NCBI RefSeq assembly: GCF_030269925.1
Contig: NC_085131.1
Span: 10,401,501 to 10,465,500 of the forward strand
Direction: 5' to 3'
DNA length: 64,000 nt
DNA from: Bombyx mori
Lineage: Eukaryota; Arthropoda; Insecta; Lepidoptera; Bombycidae
A model generated the notes under the pieces. The model saw nothing but the letters and a program-made list of their open reading frames with translations, searched no databases and was not told where the DNA came from. Every line of letters starts with the position of its first letter. The stretch's first letter is position 1. The position numbers and the translations under genes were made by a program. Positions 33,331 through 44,519 of this stretch are shown here, in pieces.

Positions 33331-36024
33331 TACGAGTATTCAATCGACCTGCAGTGGCCAGCTTTAAATAAAAGTGATTTTATGGATTTTTTTAAAAGTA
33401 CGCTTTGAACAGACTGTATTAGTTAACTTCTCTCTCTTTATTCTCTTTCTATGAAACTTCTAGTGAAACAATACACAGTTGAGAGTCGATTAACGTTGAG
33501 ATGTGTGGGCTTCGATAACCAATTGACCAATTAAGTTGTCATAATAATGTGATACCTAATTAATTAACTAACTAATTAAATTTTATAGAAATAGAATTTA
33601 GTTTTCAAAGGGATTCGCTGTCACTTGATTCCACTACATCATTACGGACATAATATATCTGTCGGAATTATATGTCTGATTAGTTTGTAAAATCACAATT
33701 TAATTATGAGCAAGACGTATTATAAATTTAGTATCGACGATAATAAATCAGCGTTCTAAGTAAGCTCAGAGACATCTAGTGACGGCATTACGTACCAGCC
33801 CACCCCGAAAACTAAAGTCAAACTCTGCAGAGATTTAAATAACGAATGACTCATTTTTCAAATCGAAGCCATGACCTTTTTGCGGCCAATATAAGCTGGA
33901 CGAGCGGTTGAACTGATTACCTAAAATATCGGGTCACCTCGCGTTTGTTAGTTCGACAGTCCGTTTATTTAATAACGTTTTCGACTGCACGAAATATAGA
34001 TCAGCCGCTGCACTTTACAAGATTAAAGTTAATAAAAAAGGTACTTTATCCGTAAGACTTATGTTTGAAAGTAGCCTGCAGTTTCACGGCAGTCTGTCTC
34101 GATGTTTTTTGGATTAAATGTCATGAATTACGGTTACGCTTCAGACCACTCACTTGTTCACTAGAATAATTTAATACAGATTAGTAAGAGAGATTTATTT
34201 ATTTATTCCTATTTCGAGTAACCTCGAGGAGTTATTCTAGATTCACCGAACTAGTAAGAGAGACAGAAATAAAAATTAATAAAATTAAATAGTCATGATT
34301 ACTCTATAACAAAAGATAAGGCACACCCTTAAAATTTAATAAAAAGATTCAACGAAATTAAAAAGTTTTTGTCCTAATTTTTGTCAACAACTTAACCCCT
34401 AGATGGCAGTGTTATAGATTAATTAAAACATACTTAATATATTATTATCTTCATTTGCAAATATCTTCTCAAAAGAGATTTTACGTCCAGTAAAACAATG
34501 ATTATTGTTTTCTATAGTGTAACTTAATTACAATTTAAGTATTTGATATTTAAAAGTTAATTTAAAGGAATAATATTTTAAAGTTGTATGTACTTGATCT
34601 TCTGAATCAATTTCTGCTAGCGCCATCTATCGCCCGTCGTTAGCTCCGCAAGCAGCAAAACTGTTTTCTATCTGGTAGTTCAATATATACTACACAGATG
34701 GTGCTGCTAACATCGCAAGCGCATGTTTATTTACAACCTATGAACAAAATGGAATAGATGGAAAAAAATTACAATTAAAACTAAATTTATAGTCTACTCA
34801 GTTTTATAGTCTTCAATGATTCTTTTATCTACCAGCACAATATCAATTACAAGATTTACAAGTTAAATTTGAATTTCAATGATTTGAATCTCTAAAGTCT
34901 ACATTCAGCGCCATCTATAAATGAAATCCAATATTAAATCGATTTTAATAGTTCAAATACTTTACACTAGATGACGTACCCCACTTCAAAATGATTAAAT
35001 TGGGTTCTGTTTTACTTTAAATGACTCGTTTTCATTACAAACATCATCAAAATAATTTTAGTGCATATATTTTAAGTTAAAAAATATATTCGCACTTTTA
35101 ATCTAAGCTTGGACTAGACGAAGCTAATTGTAATGTATTAAAAGTCAGTTTTATAAGGTTATAAGATATTGATATCGTGTGTAGGTAGGCGTACGTTGTC
35201 TTTCTCTTTACTGGGTGTTTGTTCGACCAACTGAACTTGTAAGAAAGTGGGAGGGGCAAGACGTAGGCGGCGCGCGCTGTGCATTGGCTAAGAAAACTAA
35301 CTACCTATTGAACGTTTACAATTCATAAAATCTTAAGCGATTCTTTATTTCTGTAGGTACAAATTAATTTTACAAATTCAAATTGATAATATTTCACTTT
35401 AAACCACTATGAATCTTAAATCGGTCTCTAAGAAAATTCATTATAAACAAATCGACGAGAGAAAGGGAAAATTTCGTAACTTACATTTTGAGCTAAATTA
35501 CTTTTTACCATATTCTTGTATTAAAAAAATGGCGCTTCGAATAGTCTGATTTTTTCTACTATTGAACTTTTCATCTTTCTTTTTTTTATCAAATTTCATA
35601 CCAATTTTCAACTTTTTATCTTTATAGATAAATATAATATGAGCTACGATTTTTTTTAAATAGCTTTATGGCTCTAGGGTAAAGCTAGGTTTATCAAGTT
35701 ACGACAATTCCGCTTTCTTCTATCTATATAATAATCTATATATTGCTATAATATATTTTCCTCTTTATTGTCTTATCAAAATGAGTATGGAGTCGAATGA
35801 AAAAGGGCTTAACATACTTAGGTACCTATACATAAAAGTGCCCAATGTGTGTGTGTGTGTTTTTTTTTAAATTATTTCATTATTTATTTAGCGCAGTCTA
35901 AGTTATTACTTGCGTGATATAAGACGATGGGCGTGTTTGCGCAAGGAGGTGGGAGTGCCGTTCCGAAGTGCGCAAGAAGCTCGGAGGCGGGGCTTAAGTT
36001 ACGAGTCAGAACTAACTTAGAACT
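33331..36024. other. Mostly unique sequence
   Basis: Repeat-poor. It contains scattered 'gcgccatctat' motifs (34620, 34908), a GC-rich patch at 35240-35280, and a (GT)n tract at about 35846-35861. A GC-rich patch at 35930-36000 has 'gggcgtgtttgcgcaagg' and 'gaggcggggcttaag'. No coding exon supported. Confidence 0.4.
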
Positions 36025-36155
36025 AGTTTAGTGTGCTTAGTGCGAGTTTCTAAACTTCTCGATCGCGTAAAAATTACCTCATATTTGCGTGGAGCTGGTA
36101 CAGCGCCCCTAGCGGCGAATGAAGGCAAACGTGAAAATTCGATTTTTTTAAACAC
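36025..36155 (+). repeat. Foldback element F, half copy
   Basis: 'gtgcttagtgcgagtttctaa', 'ctcgatcgcgtaaaaatta' and 'agcgcccctagcggc' match one arm and the core of the F elements at 47.2, 47.6 and 50.3 kb. The second arm is missing. Confidence 0.6.
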
Positions 36156-36208
36156 AACCTTATGAGCTCAACGCATTTCTAGTTGAAGCCGGTCGCTCAC
36201 AAGACGAT

Positions 36209-36480
36209 ACGTTTGCCTTTCAAGCGTCGAGCTTGAAAGGCAAACGTGACTAAGCGACAATAACTACTTTATACATAAATGATAGGCAATAACTATATTC
36301 GATGCGCAAAAAAAATATATTTCTAGGTGTATTAAAATCGTTTCAATCCTACAACTATTTAGATTCTACTACAGCTAGATTCGCTAAAAAAAAATTTTTT
36401 TTCTGGTTTTTCAACTTTAAATTTGTCTACCGTAAAGTTCACGCATTGTCGCTTAGTCACGTTTGCCTTTCAAGCGTCGA
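36209..36480. repeat. Perfect hairpin and 31-bp inverted repeat
   Basis: The 17-nt arms ACGTTTGCCTTTCAAGC (36209-36225) and their exact complement (36231-36247) flank a 5-nt loop GTCGA. A longer perfect inverted match of 31 nt pairs 36231-36261 with 36445-36475. It ends about 56 bp upstream of the candidate exon at 36536. Probably a foldback transposon remnant. Confidence 0.7.
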
Positions 36481-36535
36481 TATTTTTTATTTAGTTTATT
36501 AAAATTTAAAATTAATTCGTTCATTTTGTTTTCAG

Positions 36536-36584
36536 ACAATCATCGGCTGTTTGACGCGGCATCTACACTGTGCTACATCTTTAG
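36536..36584 (+). CDS. Candidate 49-nt exon 2 of an unidentified plus-strand gene
   Basis: A strong acceptor 'tcattttgttttcag' and a consensus donor TTTAG|GTAAGTAC bound 49 nt. With two leading bases completing the previous codon it reads NHRLFDAASTLCYIF and ends with AG (phase 2). A second frame is also open. With the exon at 12786-12891 the phases fit (G|AC gives Asp); with the exon at 51422 they fit again (AG|G gives Arg). The product is not recognised. Other exons could lie between. Confidence 0.45.
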
Positions 36585-36631
36585 GTAAGTACATGCTTAT
36601 AAAGAATTAAATGTTCGTTATTGTAAAATAT

Positions 36632-36833
36632 CGTCCGCCTATTTCCACCGTGAAGCAGTAATGCGTTTCGGTTTGAAAGGTGGGGCAGCCGTTGTAACTA
36701 TACTAAGACCTTAGAACTTATATCTCAAGGTGTGTGGGGCATTTACGTTGTAGCTGTCTATCGGCTCCAGTAACCACTTAACACCAGGTGGGCTGTGAGC
36801 TGGTCCACCCATCTAAGCAATAAAAAAAGTGGA
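36632..36833 (+). repeat. Bm1-type SINE, 5'-truncated
   Basis: From 'gcctatttccaccgtgaagc' to 'cacccatctaagcaataaaa'. Confidence 0.85.
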
Positions 36834-37239
36834 TGTATGCCTACCTATATGTCGTGTACCTAAACTCCGGAACGGCTGGAATGATTTCGATGAAGTTTTC
36901 AGGAAATCTTCATATTTCCGGAAATCTTCATATTGGCTTTGATCCTATTATGTAGTTTGGTAGCAACTTTATCAAAGACAAATCAAACATCGACCAGCAA
37001 AGCCGTGTGTTTGATCAGTACAATATAAACTATATTACAACGTAAATATAGACATCCTTATTTATATATGATTTAAGGATCATTTTACATTATTAATAAA
37101 ATATGAGTTTTTATTGAATTGTTTGTAGCTCCTCAAATCGTTTAAATACCAATTTAAGACTTCGGTAATAGAAATTTTTTTTTTGTCTTTTTTATTAAAT
37201 AGACTATTAACCTAATAAACAGCGTGCTTAATAAGATTT
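36834..37239. other. Spacer with retroposon-like relic
   Basis: 'actccggaacggctggaatg' near 36864 resembles a repeat tail; a tandem 'tttccggaaatcttcatatt' motif is at about 36900-36935. No gene. Confidence 0.4.
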
Positions 37240-37487
37240 TACTGGTGGTAGGACCTCTTGTGAGTCCGCGCGGGTGGGTACCACCACCCTGCCTATTTCT
37301 GCCGTGAAGCAGTAATGCGTTTCGGTTTGAAGGGTGTTGCAGCCGTTGTAACTACTTGAGACCTTAGAACTTATATCTCAAGGTGGGTGGCGCATTTGCG
37401 TTGTGGATGTCTATGGGCTTCAGTAATCACTTAACACCAGGTGGGCTGTGAGCTCGTCCATCCACCTAAGCAATAAAAAAATAAAAA
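37240..37487 (+). repeat. Bm1-type SINE, 5'-truncated
   Basis: From 'actggtggtaggacctcttg' to 'ccacctaagcaataaaaaaa'. Confidence 0.88.
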
Positions 37488-39630
37488 ACTACAATTCCTT
37501 TGCCAAAAATACTTTATCAAAATTCCATCACTATCTATCACATATTAATCGGTAATTATTATTCCAAATTTTTATTGTTACTTCATTAACGAAATTATTT
37601 TATTTACCAACGTTATAGTTAAACGCTAATGCTTGCTTTAAACGAAGAATTAACACATAAATAAACCACTAACAAAATTAAACTGCGTCCATTCATTCGT
37701 CGTGCACATGGAAAATCATTACTTAGAGACTCCCGTCTTTCAAAACGTTCGGGCTGAATGGAGCGCGGCCCTTGAAAAACGGTTTAGAAATTTAAAAAAA
37801 AAAAATGTAAAAAAGAAAACTACGCACGTAGCGATCCATTGTACGCAGACACGGCGAAGGTGGATCTCATTAGAGAACGTACGAATTAAGAACCGCGCGC
37901 GATGAAGCGGGAATCTTAGCGATCATTACGTGGAATGGAACGCGGCGTCCTGTCATGGCGGCAGATATTTATTTTTCATTGATTCCGTTTTTTTTTTAAA
38001 TCAATTTTCTATCTAAAACATCTAATGAATATCCAGAAAATAGAAATCGTTTACAAATGAGTCCGTATAGGTTTTTTGTTTAACTTCCGGTATCAAACAT
38101 CACACAATAACATTTAAGTGAAAGAAGGTACATAATTACATAGATCATATTATTCTAAAGATTTATAATACATATTCCGCATTCGACGCAACATGTTTTC
38201 TCCTTCCATCTTCCTCTATCATATACCATTTCTTCGCTCACTCCCCTCTTACAAATATCGTCTTTCACGCAATCCATCCATTTCTTCTTAGTTCTACCTC
38301 TTCCTCTACTACTTTCTCTTAATATATCAGCGCTAGTATGTACTTGTAATAAAAAAAAAAGCTTAAATTGGTGACGTTACACCATATCGCCTTAATATGC
38401 GTAAATATTTGGTAACACTGTTATTCTTCTTATTAATATTGTCAAAAGAGCGTAATTTGGTTTTACATTATTATTTTTTAGTTTACCTATGTTTTGACTA
38501 CTATTAACAAAATTAATACATAATTTTATCTTATTTTAAAAGACAGATAATATAACTGGTAAAAAATTAAAAAAATAAATGTTGCAATTATAAAGATTAA
38601 TATTAAAAATATTAGGTAGGTATATATTAAACATTTAAAACATTCTCCAGTAAAATTAATAAATTTTGAGATTATATAGTTTTAATGCGAGAAGACATTA
38701 TAGTTTAGCACTTTTTTTGTCTAAATCACGCAGCAATGATGTCAAACAGCGAACGTCCTCAAAACGCGGCTTCTTCAATTTTACACGACTTAAAGCACTA
38801 GATTTCCGTGAAAGCGCCGGCGGCTCTGCAAAAGGACAATCGTAAAAGGCGGCGAAAGGCTTTGACGAGTCTCCTCCATTAAAAAAAGAGGACTTAGATG
38901 CTTAACTACTTAAGATTGCGAGGTTTTTTAACGTGAACGGTCGCTGGCTTCGCGGAATGGGATGGAGTGTGTGCCTAATGTTTGTCTCCACCTAATAGGT
39001 GAAAAGAATAATTTTTGGAAGCGTCATCTTTGTTGGCCGTGTACTCTGTGGCAGTTCGTTGATTTGTTACCTAACAGGACTTTTTGGCGGGAACGCGAGG
39101 AGTGAAGTTGTGTGATTTGTTTTATTTTGTCTATTTAGTGTTTCTTCAGGTTTAAATGTGTAATAACGGTAGTTTATTAACTGTTTAATATCTGTGAAAG
39201 TGCACAAATGTGGGAAAATGAAACAAAGCTGCTGGACGTAACTTCTCGGGTTCCTCCAAAAAGTCCACTGAAAAAATCTCAGTAAATGACCACCATTTTA
39301 CTGCGATTATATTTCATCCCATATCATCTCATTTCATTAAATTTCATCCCAGTTGATTAATGTTTCAAATTAATCATCTTCATTTCATTTCACTCCATAT
39401 TATCATTTTTCATAAAATTAAGAATATAAAGTAAAATAAGACATGACTTAAAGGTCTTAGTTACCAGGTCATAAATCTCTTAAAAAAAAAAGTTACCTAA
39501 CATATTGACTGCCATGTAGGTCACCGGTACCCTACGTGGCGCACTGAAGTAATTATGACGATTATAATATAATTACCCGAGCGCTATGTATGACATGTCC
39601 TTCTTCAACTTCTTGTGGAGAGTACTTAAC
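37488..39630. other. Mostly unique sequence
   Basis: It contains moderately GC-rich patches (37690-37960 and 38800-38880). A faint minus-strand LINE C-terminus relic lies at about 38190-38330 ('catccatttcttcttagttc'). No gene supported. Confidence 0.4.
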
Positions 39631-39744
39631 GGTAGGCAGCGGCTTGGCTCTGTCCCTGGCATTGGTGACGTCCATGAGCGACGGTAACCACTTACCATCA
39701 GGTGGGCCGTAAGCTAGTCTGTCGGCAAAGAAATTAAAAAAAAA
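39631..39744 (+). repeat. Family C retroposon 3' end
   Basis: 'ggtaggcagcggcttggctc' to an A-run; ends 'aaagaaattaaaaaaaa'. Confidence 0.7.
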
Positions 39745-39784
39745 CATGCTGACAGTTTTGTTATTGATCAGAAAACATATTATG

Positions 39785-39850
39785 TGATTTGTCTCGAACC
39801 CGCGTCCTCGAGATTGCGGGTAAGCTTAATACCACTAGATCACTAGTGTG
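39785..39850 (-). repeat. tRNA-like SINE head relic
   Basis: Minus strand: 'gatctagtggtattaag' (A-box-like) and 'gacgcgggttcgagac' (B-box). No pairing acceptor stem; probably a SINE relic and not a tRNA gene. Confidence 0.35.
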
Positions 39851-40279
39851 TTCAAGTTACACATTGACTAAGCGTTTTGTACAAAGAAGCGACGCTCTTA
39901 AACTTCCTCGCAGAATTTAGTTATGCGAATCGTTCACGAGACGACTCGCAAATTAAATAGCGAGGTGTTCATGGTAAACACACGTAAACAATTTGCGATT
40001 TAAAACGTCGCGTTTATACTGTTTACTATTTACTATATTTGCACGGAATTCGATTGCTTAATTCTATTATTTATAATAGTGAAAAGGAAATATTCGTTAG
40101 GATCTTCGAGCGATATACAATTTAAGTGAAAATAATTACCTTTAGGTAACTACTTTAGTAAAACTCAAATTTATATGAATTAGAACAAGATTTTTATTTT
40201 ATAAAATTTGATCTTTGAAATTAGGTTTTCGCGTCATTTGCTGAAGTAAGAAAGTCCATTTAACTATTGTTTGTCTGAT

Positions 40280-40416
40280 TTTTTTTTTATTGTCCTTGTA
40301 TGCAGACGAGCTGACGGCCCACCTGATGGTGAGTGGTTACCGTCGCCCATGGGCTTTAGCAATGCCAGGTGGAATGCCAAGCCGCTGCCTACCGCTCCAA
40401 GCCGCTGCCTACCGCA
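40280..40416 (-). repeat. Family C copy, minus orientation
   Basis: T-run, 'attgtccttgtatgcagacg' to 'gccgctgcctaccg'. The last about 20 bp ('ccaagccgctgcctaccgc') are duplicated in tandem. Confidence 0.75.
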
Positions 40417-40456
40417 GCAGTTTTAACTAGTTTGTCTAATAGTCACAAGCTCGTTA

Positions 40457-40575
40457 GCGGTAGGCAGCGGCTTGGCTCTGCCCCTGGCATTGCTGAAGTC
40501 CATGGGCGACGGTAACCACTCACCATCAGGTGGGCCGTATGCTCGTCTGCCTACAAGGGCAATAAAAAAAAAAAA
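40457..40575 (+). repeat. Family C copy, plus orientation
   Basis: 'gcggtaggcagcggcttggc' to a long A-run. It forms an inverted pair with 40280-40416, spaced by 40 bp. Confidence 0.8.
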
Positions 40576-40649
40576 GTTCGTCTCATTCCAAGCCAAACAG
40601 TTACAGTAATGCTTTCAGCGTTTGTCTTACTGTGTTACATAGGTATAAA

Positions 40650-40961
40650 TAAGTTTTTTTTGTTGCTAAGACGTGAATGATCTTACGGCTGTTAAGTGGT
40701 TACCGATGCCCATAGACAATGACAATTTAATGCTGTCACCCAGTTTCAGTCTTAACTATATTTTACAACGGCTGCCCCATCCTTCAAGCCGGAACGCATT
40801 AATTTTTATTACACAATGTTATTCATTCTCCGTGAAAGTCGTTCGTGAACATTTGTTAGATATGTATTTCATTGAAAAATCGGGCACTTGCCTGCGATAT
40901 TCGAACACCGGCCCATCTCCATCGCTCAATACGAATGCACCGGGCGTTTTATCCTTTAGGG
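40650..40961 (-). repeat. Bm1-type SINE interrupted by the 5.2-kb hAT composite
   Basis: Degenerate Bm1 body and head up to 'gcgttttatcctttaggg'. The last bases of the head ('catggcgacttg') lie at 46215-46226, on the far side of the hAT insertion. Confidence 0.75.
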
Positions 40962-41170
40962 CAGTGATTATCAAACTTATTTCTTTTACCGCCCCCTTTG
41001 AAAATCAATTATTTTTCAGCGCCCCCCATTTTTTATACACCCCTAAAACTTTAAAACCACAATTTCATTAATTTAATTAATAAATGTTGTATTAATTTTA
41101 GTAAATGTAGTACCACGTAGTACATAATTATGTATTTGTAGATGCTATTATTGTTTCTTCATATTAGTAT

Positions 41171-41590
41171 ATGTCCATACATCGCTACAGAGCGTGTATT
41201 TATAAAATCGTTATCGTTGCCGCCGCTGACTACTCCCCGAATCCTGATCACGCAGGAGCCAGTCACCGTCGACGCCCTAGACACGTCCTTACGGATCCAT
41301 CAGATCCAATAACCTTTGCATTAGACGCCTTCAGCTCTAACACTAGGAGCAGGCTTAGGGACCTCGGTAACCGTACTCGTCGAACTCGACAAAGAGTTCG
41401 CCGTGCAACCTAACCCATGAATCAGCTCGCTGAGTTTCTCGCCGGATCTTCTCAGCGGGTCGCGATTCCGATCCGGTAGTAGATTCATTCGCGAAGCAAT
41501 TGCTCTTGAGTTGTTAGGTCTCCTTCGGAGGCGCTCGGGCAGTTGTTAGGAGCGTTTGCTCGCCCACCTGTCCTGGTGAAACTAGAAAGG
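41171..41590 (+). repeat. LINE ORF C-terminus and 3'UTR, divergent subfamily
   Basis: The frame at 41171-41413 includes ADYSPNPDHAGASHRRRPRH then VLTDPSDPITFALDAF and ends RRTRQRVRRAT, a diverged form of the C-terminus at 23604-23840. The 3'UTR has 'gtagattcattcgcgaagc' and a 'ctccttcggaggcgctcggg' block. Frame open but truncated upstream. Confidence 0.7.
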
Positions 41591-41930
41591 CCGAGCTCAA
41601 GATTCCAATGCGCCTCAGCACTACATGCGCGCGGAGAAGTTTCGAGATCTTTGGAGATATTGCCAGAAAGAGAGGTGACAATGTGGAAAAGCTGCTGGTA
41701 ACAGGCAAGGTATGCGGGAGAAGGCACAGAGGTAGATATCCAATGCGCTGGTCGGACCAAATACGCTCCACTCTCAATATCTCAGTCCACGTTGCTATCC
41801 ACACAGCCGAGGACAGGTAGTAATGGCGCAAGAAGATGCAGGAGAAAGTTATTAGAGGAGGCCACGACCCTTCAGCACTGAGGATTATCGACGCAAGAAG
41901 GAAGGAAACTACGAAAAATAAATTAATATC
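41591..41930 (+). pseudogene. LINE ORF C-terminal fragment
   Basis: It reads FEIFGDIARKRGDNVEKLLV, then TGKVCGRRHRGRYPMRWSDQ and further VHVAIHTAEDR, with a stop before WRKKMQEKVIRGGHDPS. This is the C-terminus seen in many Lepidoptera RTE/CR1-type LINE ORFs (F-G-H-I-A, G-R-S-P-M-R-W, A-E-D-R-x-x-W-R). Two in-frame stops. Confidence 0.6.
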
Positions 41931-42054
41931 ATTTCGTATTATAGACAAATATGGGTAATTTTTCATAGAATTTTAGTTTATAATTTAGAACTGGTTCAAA
42001 TAAAAACCGCCGTCTAAATCAGCGTTTTTATTATTTGTAATAATTAATATCTAT

Positions 42055-42383
42055 ACTATAATATTATAAAGAGGAAAGATTTGTTTGTTTGTTTGTATTC
42101 AATAGGCTCCGAAACTACTTAGCCGATTTGAAAAATTCTTTCACTGTTTGGAAGCTTCACTATTCCTGAGTGACATAGGCTATGATCTTTTTTGAAAAAA
42201 ATTAGGTATCCTTACTACAATTCCAATAATTTAACACAAGGTGTAAAAAAAATTTCCTAAAATATTCTTTACGTCGCGTACCTATGAAAACTATTGATGA
42301 TAGAATAAAATAATGGACTACGACTTTGTAGAAAACCTTATTATTTACAAAAAGTGTCGCGACAGCATATGTCTAACTAACAC
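42055..42383 (+). repeat. Dispersed repeat family R
   Basis: 'aggaaagatttgtttgtttg', 'aataggctccgaaactac' and 'cctaaaatattctttac'. Inverted copy at 2180-2460. Confidence 0.65.
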
Positions 42384-44100
42384 TTATTGCGGTGGCTTCC
42401 TACTTGGAGGACAGATCGGTCACATGTACTGGACACGGTGGGATCGTGCACAGGCTCCCTTTTGTGGAATATCGGGTATGACTGGGTACTGAGAGGTGCC
42501 CTCCTCCCGGGACTAAGCGTAATCTGTTACGCAGACGGGGGGGTTGCTGAGTTTGCTCGTCTTGCCACCGTTGGGGTGGCGCATGTCGTCGGCAAAATCG
42601 GGAGATTGGGCCTCGACGCGACACTCAGTAAATCCGAGGCCATGTGGTTCCACAGGCCCCGGAGAGTGCCACCTGTCGATGCCCATATCGTGGTTGGAGG
42701 CGCCCGTATCGGGTCGGGGTGCAGTTGAAGTACCTCGGCCTCATTCTGGACAGTCGTTGGACCTTTCGTGTTCACTTTCAGAACCTGGTCCTTCGTTTGT
42801 TGGGGGTGGCCGGCGCGTTAAGCCGGCTTCTTCCCAACATCGGGTGGCCTGACCAGGTGACGCGCCGTCTCTATACGGGAGTGGTGCGGTCAATGGCCTT
42901 ATACGAGGCGCCCGCGTGAGGCCAGCCACTGGCCGTGGGGGTAGCGAAGTTGCTGCAACGACCGCAACGCACCATCGCGGTCAAGATCATCTGTGTTTAT
43001 CGCACCATCTCTTTCGAGGCGGCGTGTGTACTGGCTGGGACGCCGCCTTGGGTTCTGGAGGCGGAGGCGCTCGCCGCTGACTATCAGTAGCGGGCTAACC
43101 TTCGTGTCCGGGACGTGGCACGTCCCAGCCCCAGTGTGGTCAGAGCGCGGAGGGCCCAATCTCGGCGGTCCGTGCTGGAGTCATGGTCCAGGCGGCTGGG
43201 CGATCCTTCGGCTGGTCGTAGGATCGTCGAGGTGATTCGCCCGGTTCTTGTGAATTGGGTGAATCGCGACAGAGGACGCCTCACTTTCCGGCTCACGCAG
43301 GTACTCACTGGGCATGGTTGCTTCGGTGAGTTCCTACACCGGATCGGAGCCGAGCCGACGGCAGAGTGCCACCATTGTGGTTGCGACTTGGACACGGCAG
43401 AGCATACGCCCGTCGCCTGACCCGCATGGGAGGGGTGGCGGCGTGTCCTCGTCGCAAAAATAGGAAACGACTTGTCGTTGCCGAGTGTTCTGACATCGAT
43501 GCTCGATGACGACGCTCGACTTCTGCGAGTGCACCATCTCGCAAAAGGAGGCGGCGGGGCGCGTGAGAGATGCACAGGCCCACCCCCGTCGAGCGGGGTC
43601 CAGAGAGACGGATCTCGCCCAAGCCCTGGCCCTCTAAGTGTTTCGGGTCTCCCTCACATGTCGGCCTGGGGACCGGCGAAGGGGGCCTAAGAAGACGACG
43701 TGCAAGCTGCTCTGCATACGTTTTATGTATGAGCATCCGGGTGATGGAAGGCCGGCAATCCCCAACCCACCCTGGTTCTCACCCAGCGGGGTATTCCGTA
43801 GGAAAGACCATTCTAACCGGCGCCATCTAGGCGGGCTTCGGATAGCCTGCCGACCGAGAGGGCTGGTGGTCGTGGCGCCGACGACCGGCAGTCCGGCATC
43901 CCGAGGAGGAGGGTGATGGGAGAGATGTGCTCCGCACTAAACACTTCACTTTCCTCCCTTTGCCTTTTCATGAGCTCTGTCTCATGCGAGGTTTGGATGC
44001 TGGTTGTTGAGCGACAGGAGGTTTTATTCGGTACGATTCCGACATGCCCCGCCCTCCATCCCCAGTGAAGGGCGGAAGCCCGGCGATTTCCGGCGAAAAA
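42384..44100 (+). pseudogene. R1-related LINE, 5'-truncated and decayed
   Basis: Three frames together cover the last third of ORF2. First comes the reverse transcriptase (YLEDRS, LLWNIGYDWVL, PGLSVICYAD). Next are LKYLGLILDSRWTFRVHFQN and RRLYTGVVRSMALYEAPA. Last is the C-terminal part RDRGRLTFRLTQVLTGHGCF with CHHCGCDLDTAEH. The catalytic YADD is changed to YADG. Several frameshifts and stops are present. The motif order and many identities match the full-length element at 54354-61452, but its 3'UTR (ending 'gatttccggcgaaaaaaaa') is different, so it is a sister family. RT activity is not possible. Confidence 0.75.
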
Positions 44101-44493
44101 AAACGTGTGGCTCTCGGGAACTGCGGCGGTAAAGCTATTGCATAGCATTTTTTATGAACTTATGATATTATAATTAGACAATGATAATTTAATATTAAAA
44201 CAATAATAAAACAAGACCACGATATATTAAACCTTAATAAAGGCAAAACCTTAACTGTCCCCTTCACACTCATAAGCTAAACCGCGCGAGAGAGAGATGG
44301 GCAGACTTTTCATGATTCGCATGCAGTGTGACATCACGCCACGCGCTCATTCACAAACACTACACAAGCGCAACGTGTGAATGTGTTGAACGCGAGCTAC
44401 ATGGTAGGCGAGGTGAGGGGTATTAGGTTTTTTTCGTTATGGAATTTCATGATTCGGGCGCCGCGCTCAAGGCCCGCGATAAAAGCTATGCAA
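44101..44493 (+). repeat. Unnamed dispersed repeat
   Basis: AAGCTATTGCATAGC at about 44132-44147 recurs inverted at about 44478-44493. The interior matches 22518-22915 in inverse orientation, at roughly four-fifths identity by eye. Confidence 0.65.
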
Positions 44494-44519
44494 TAGCTTA
44501 AAGATGTATGAACTTATGT

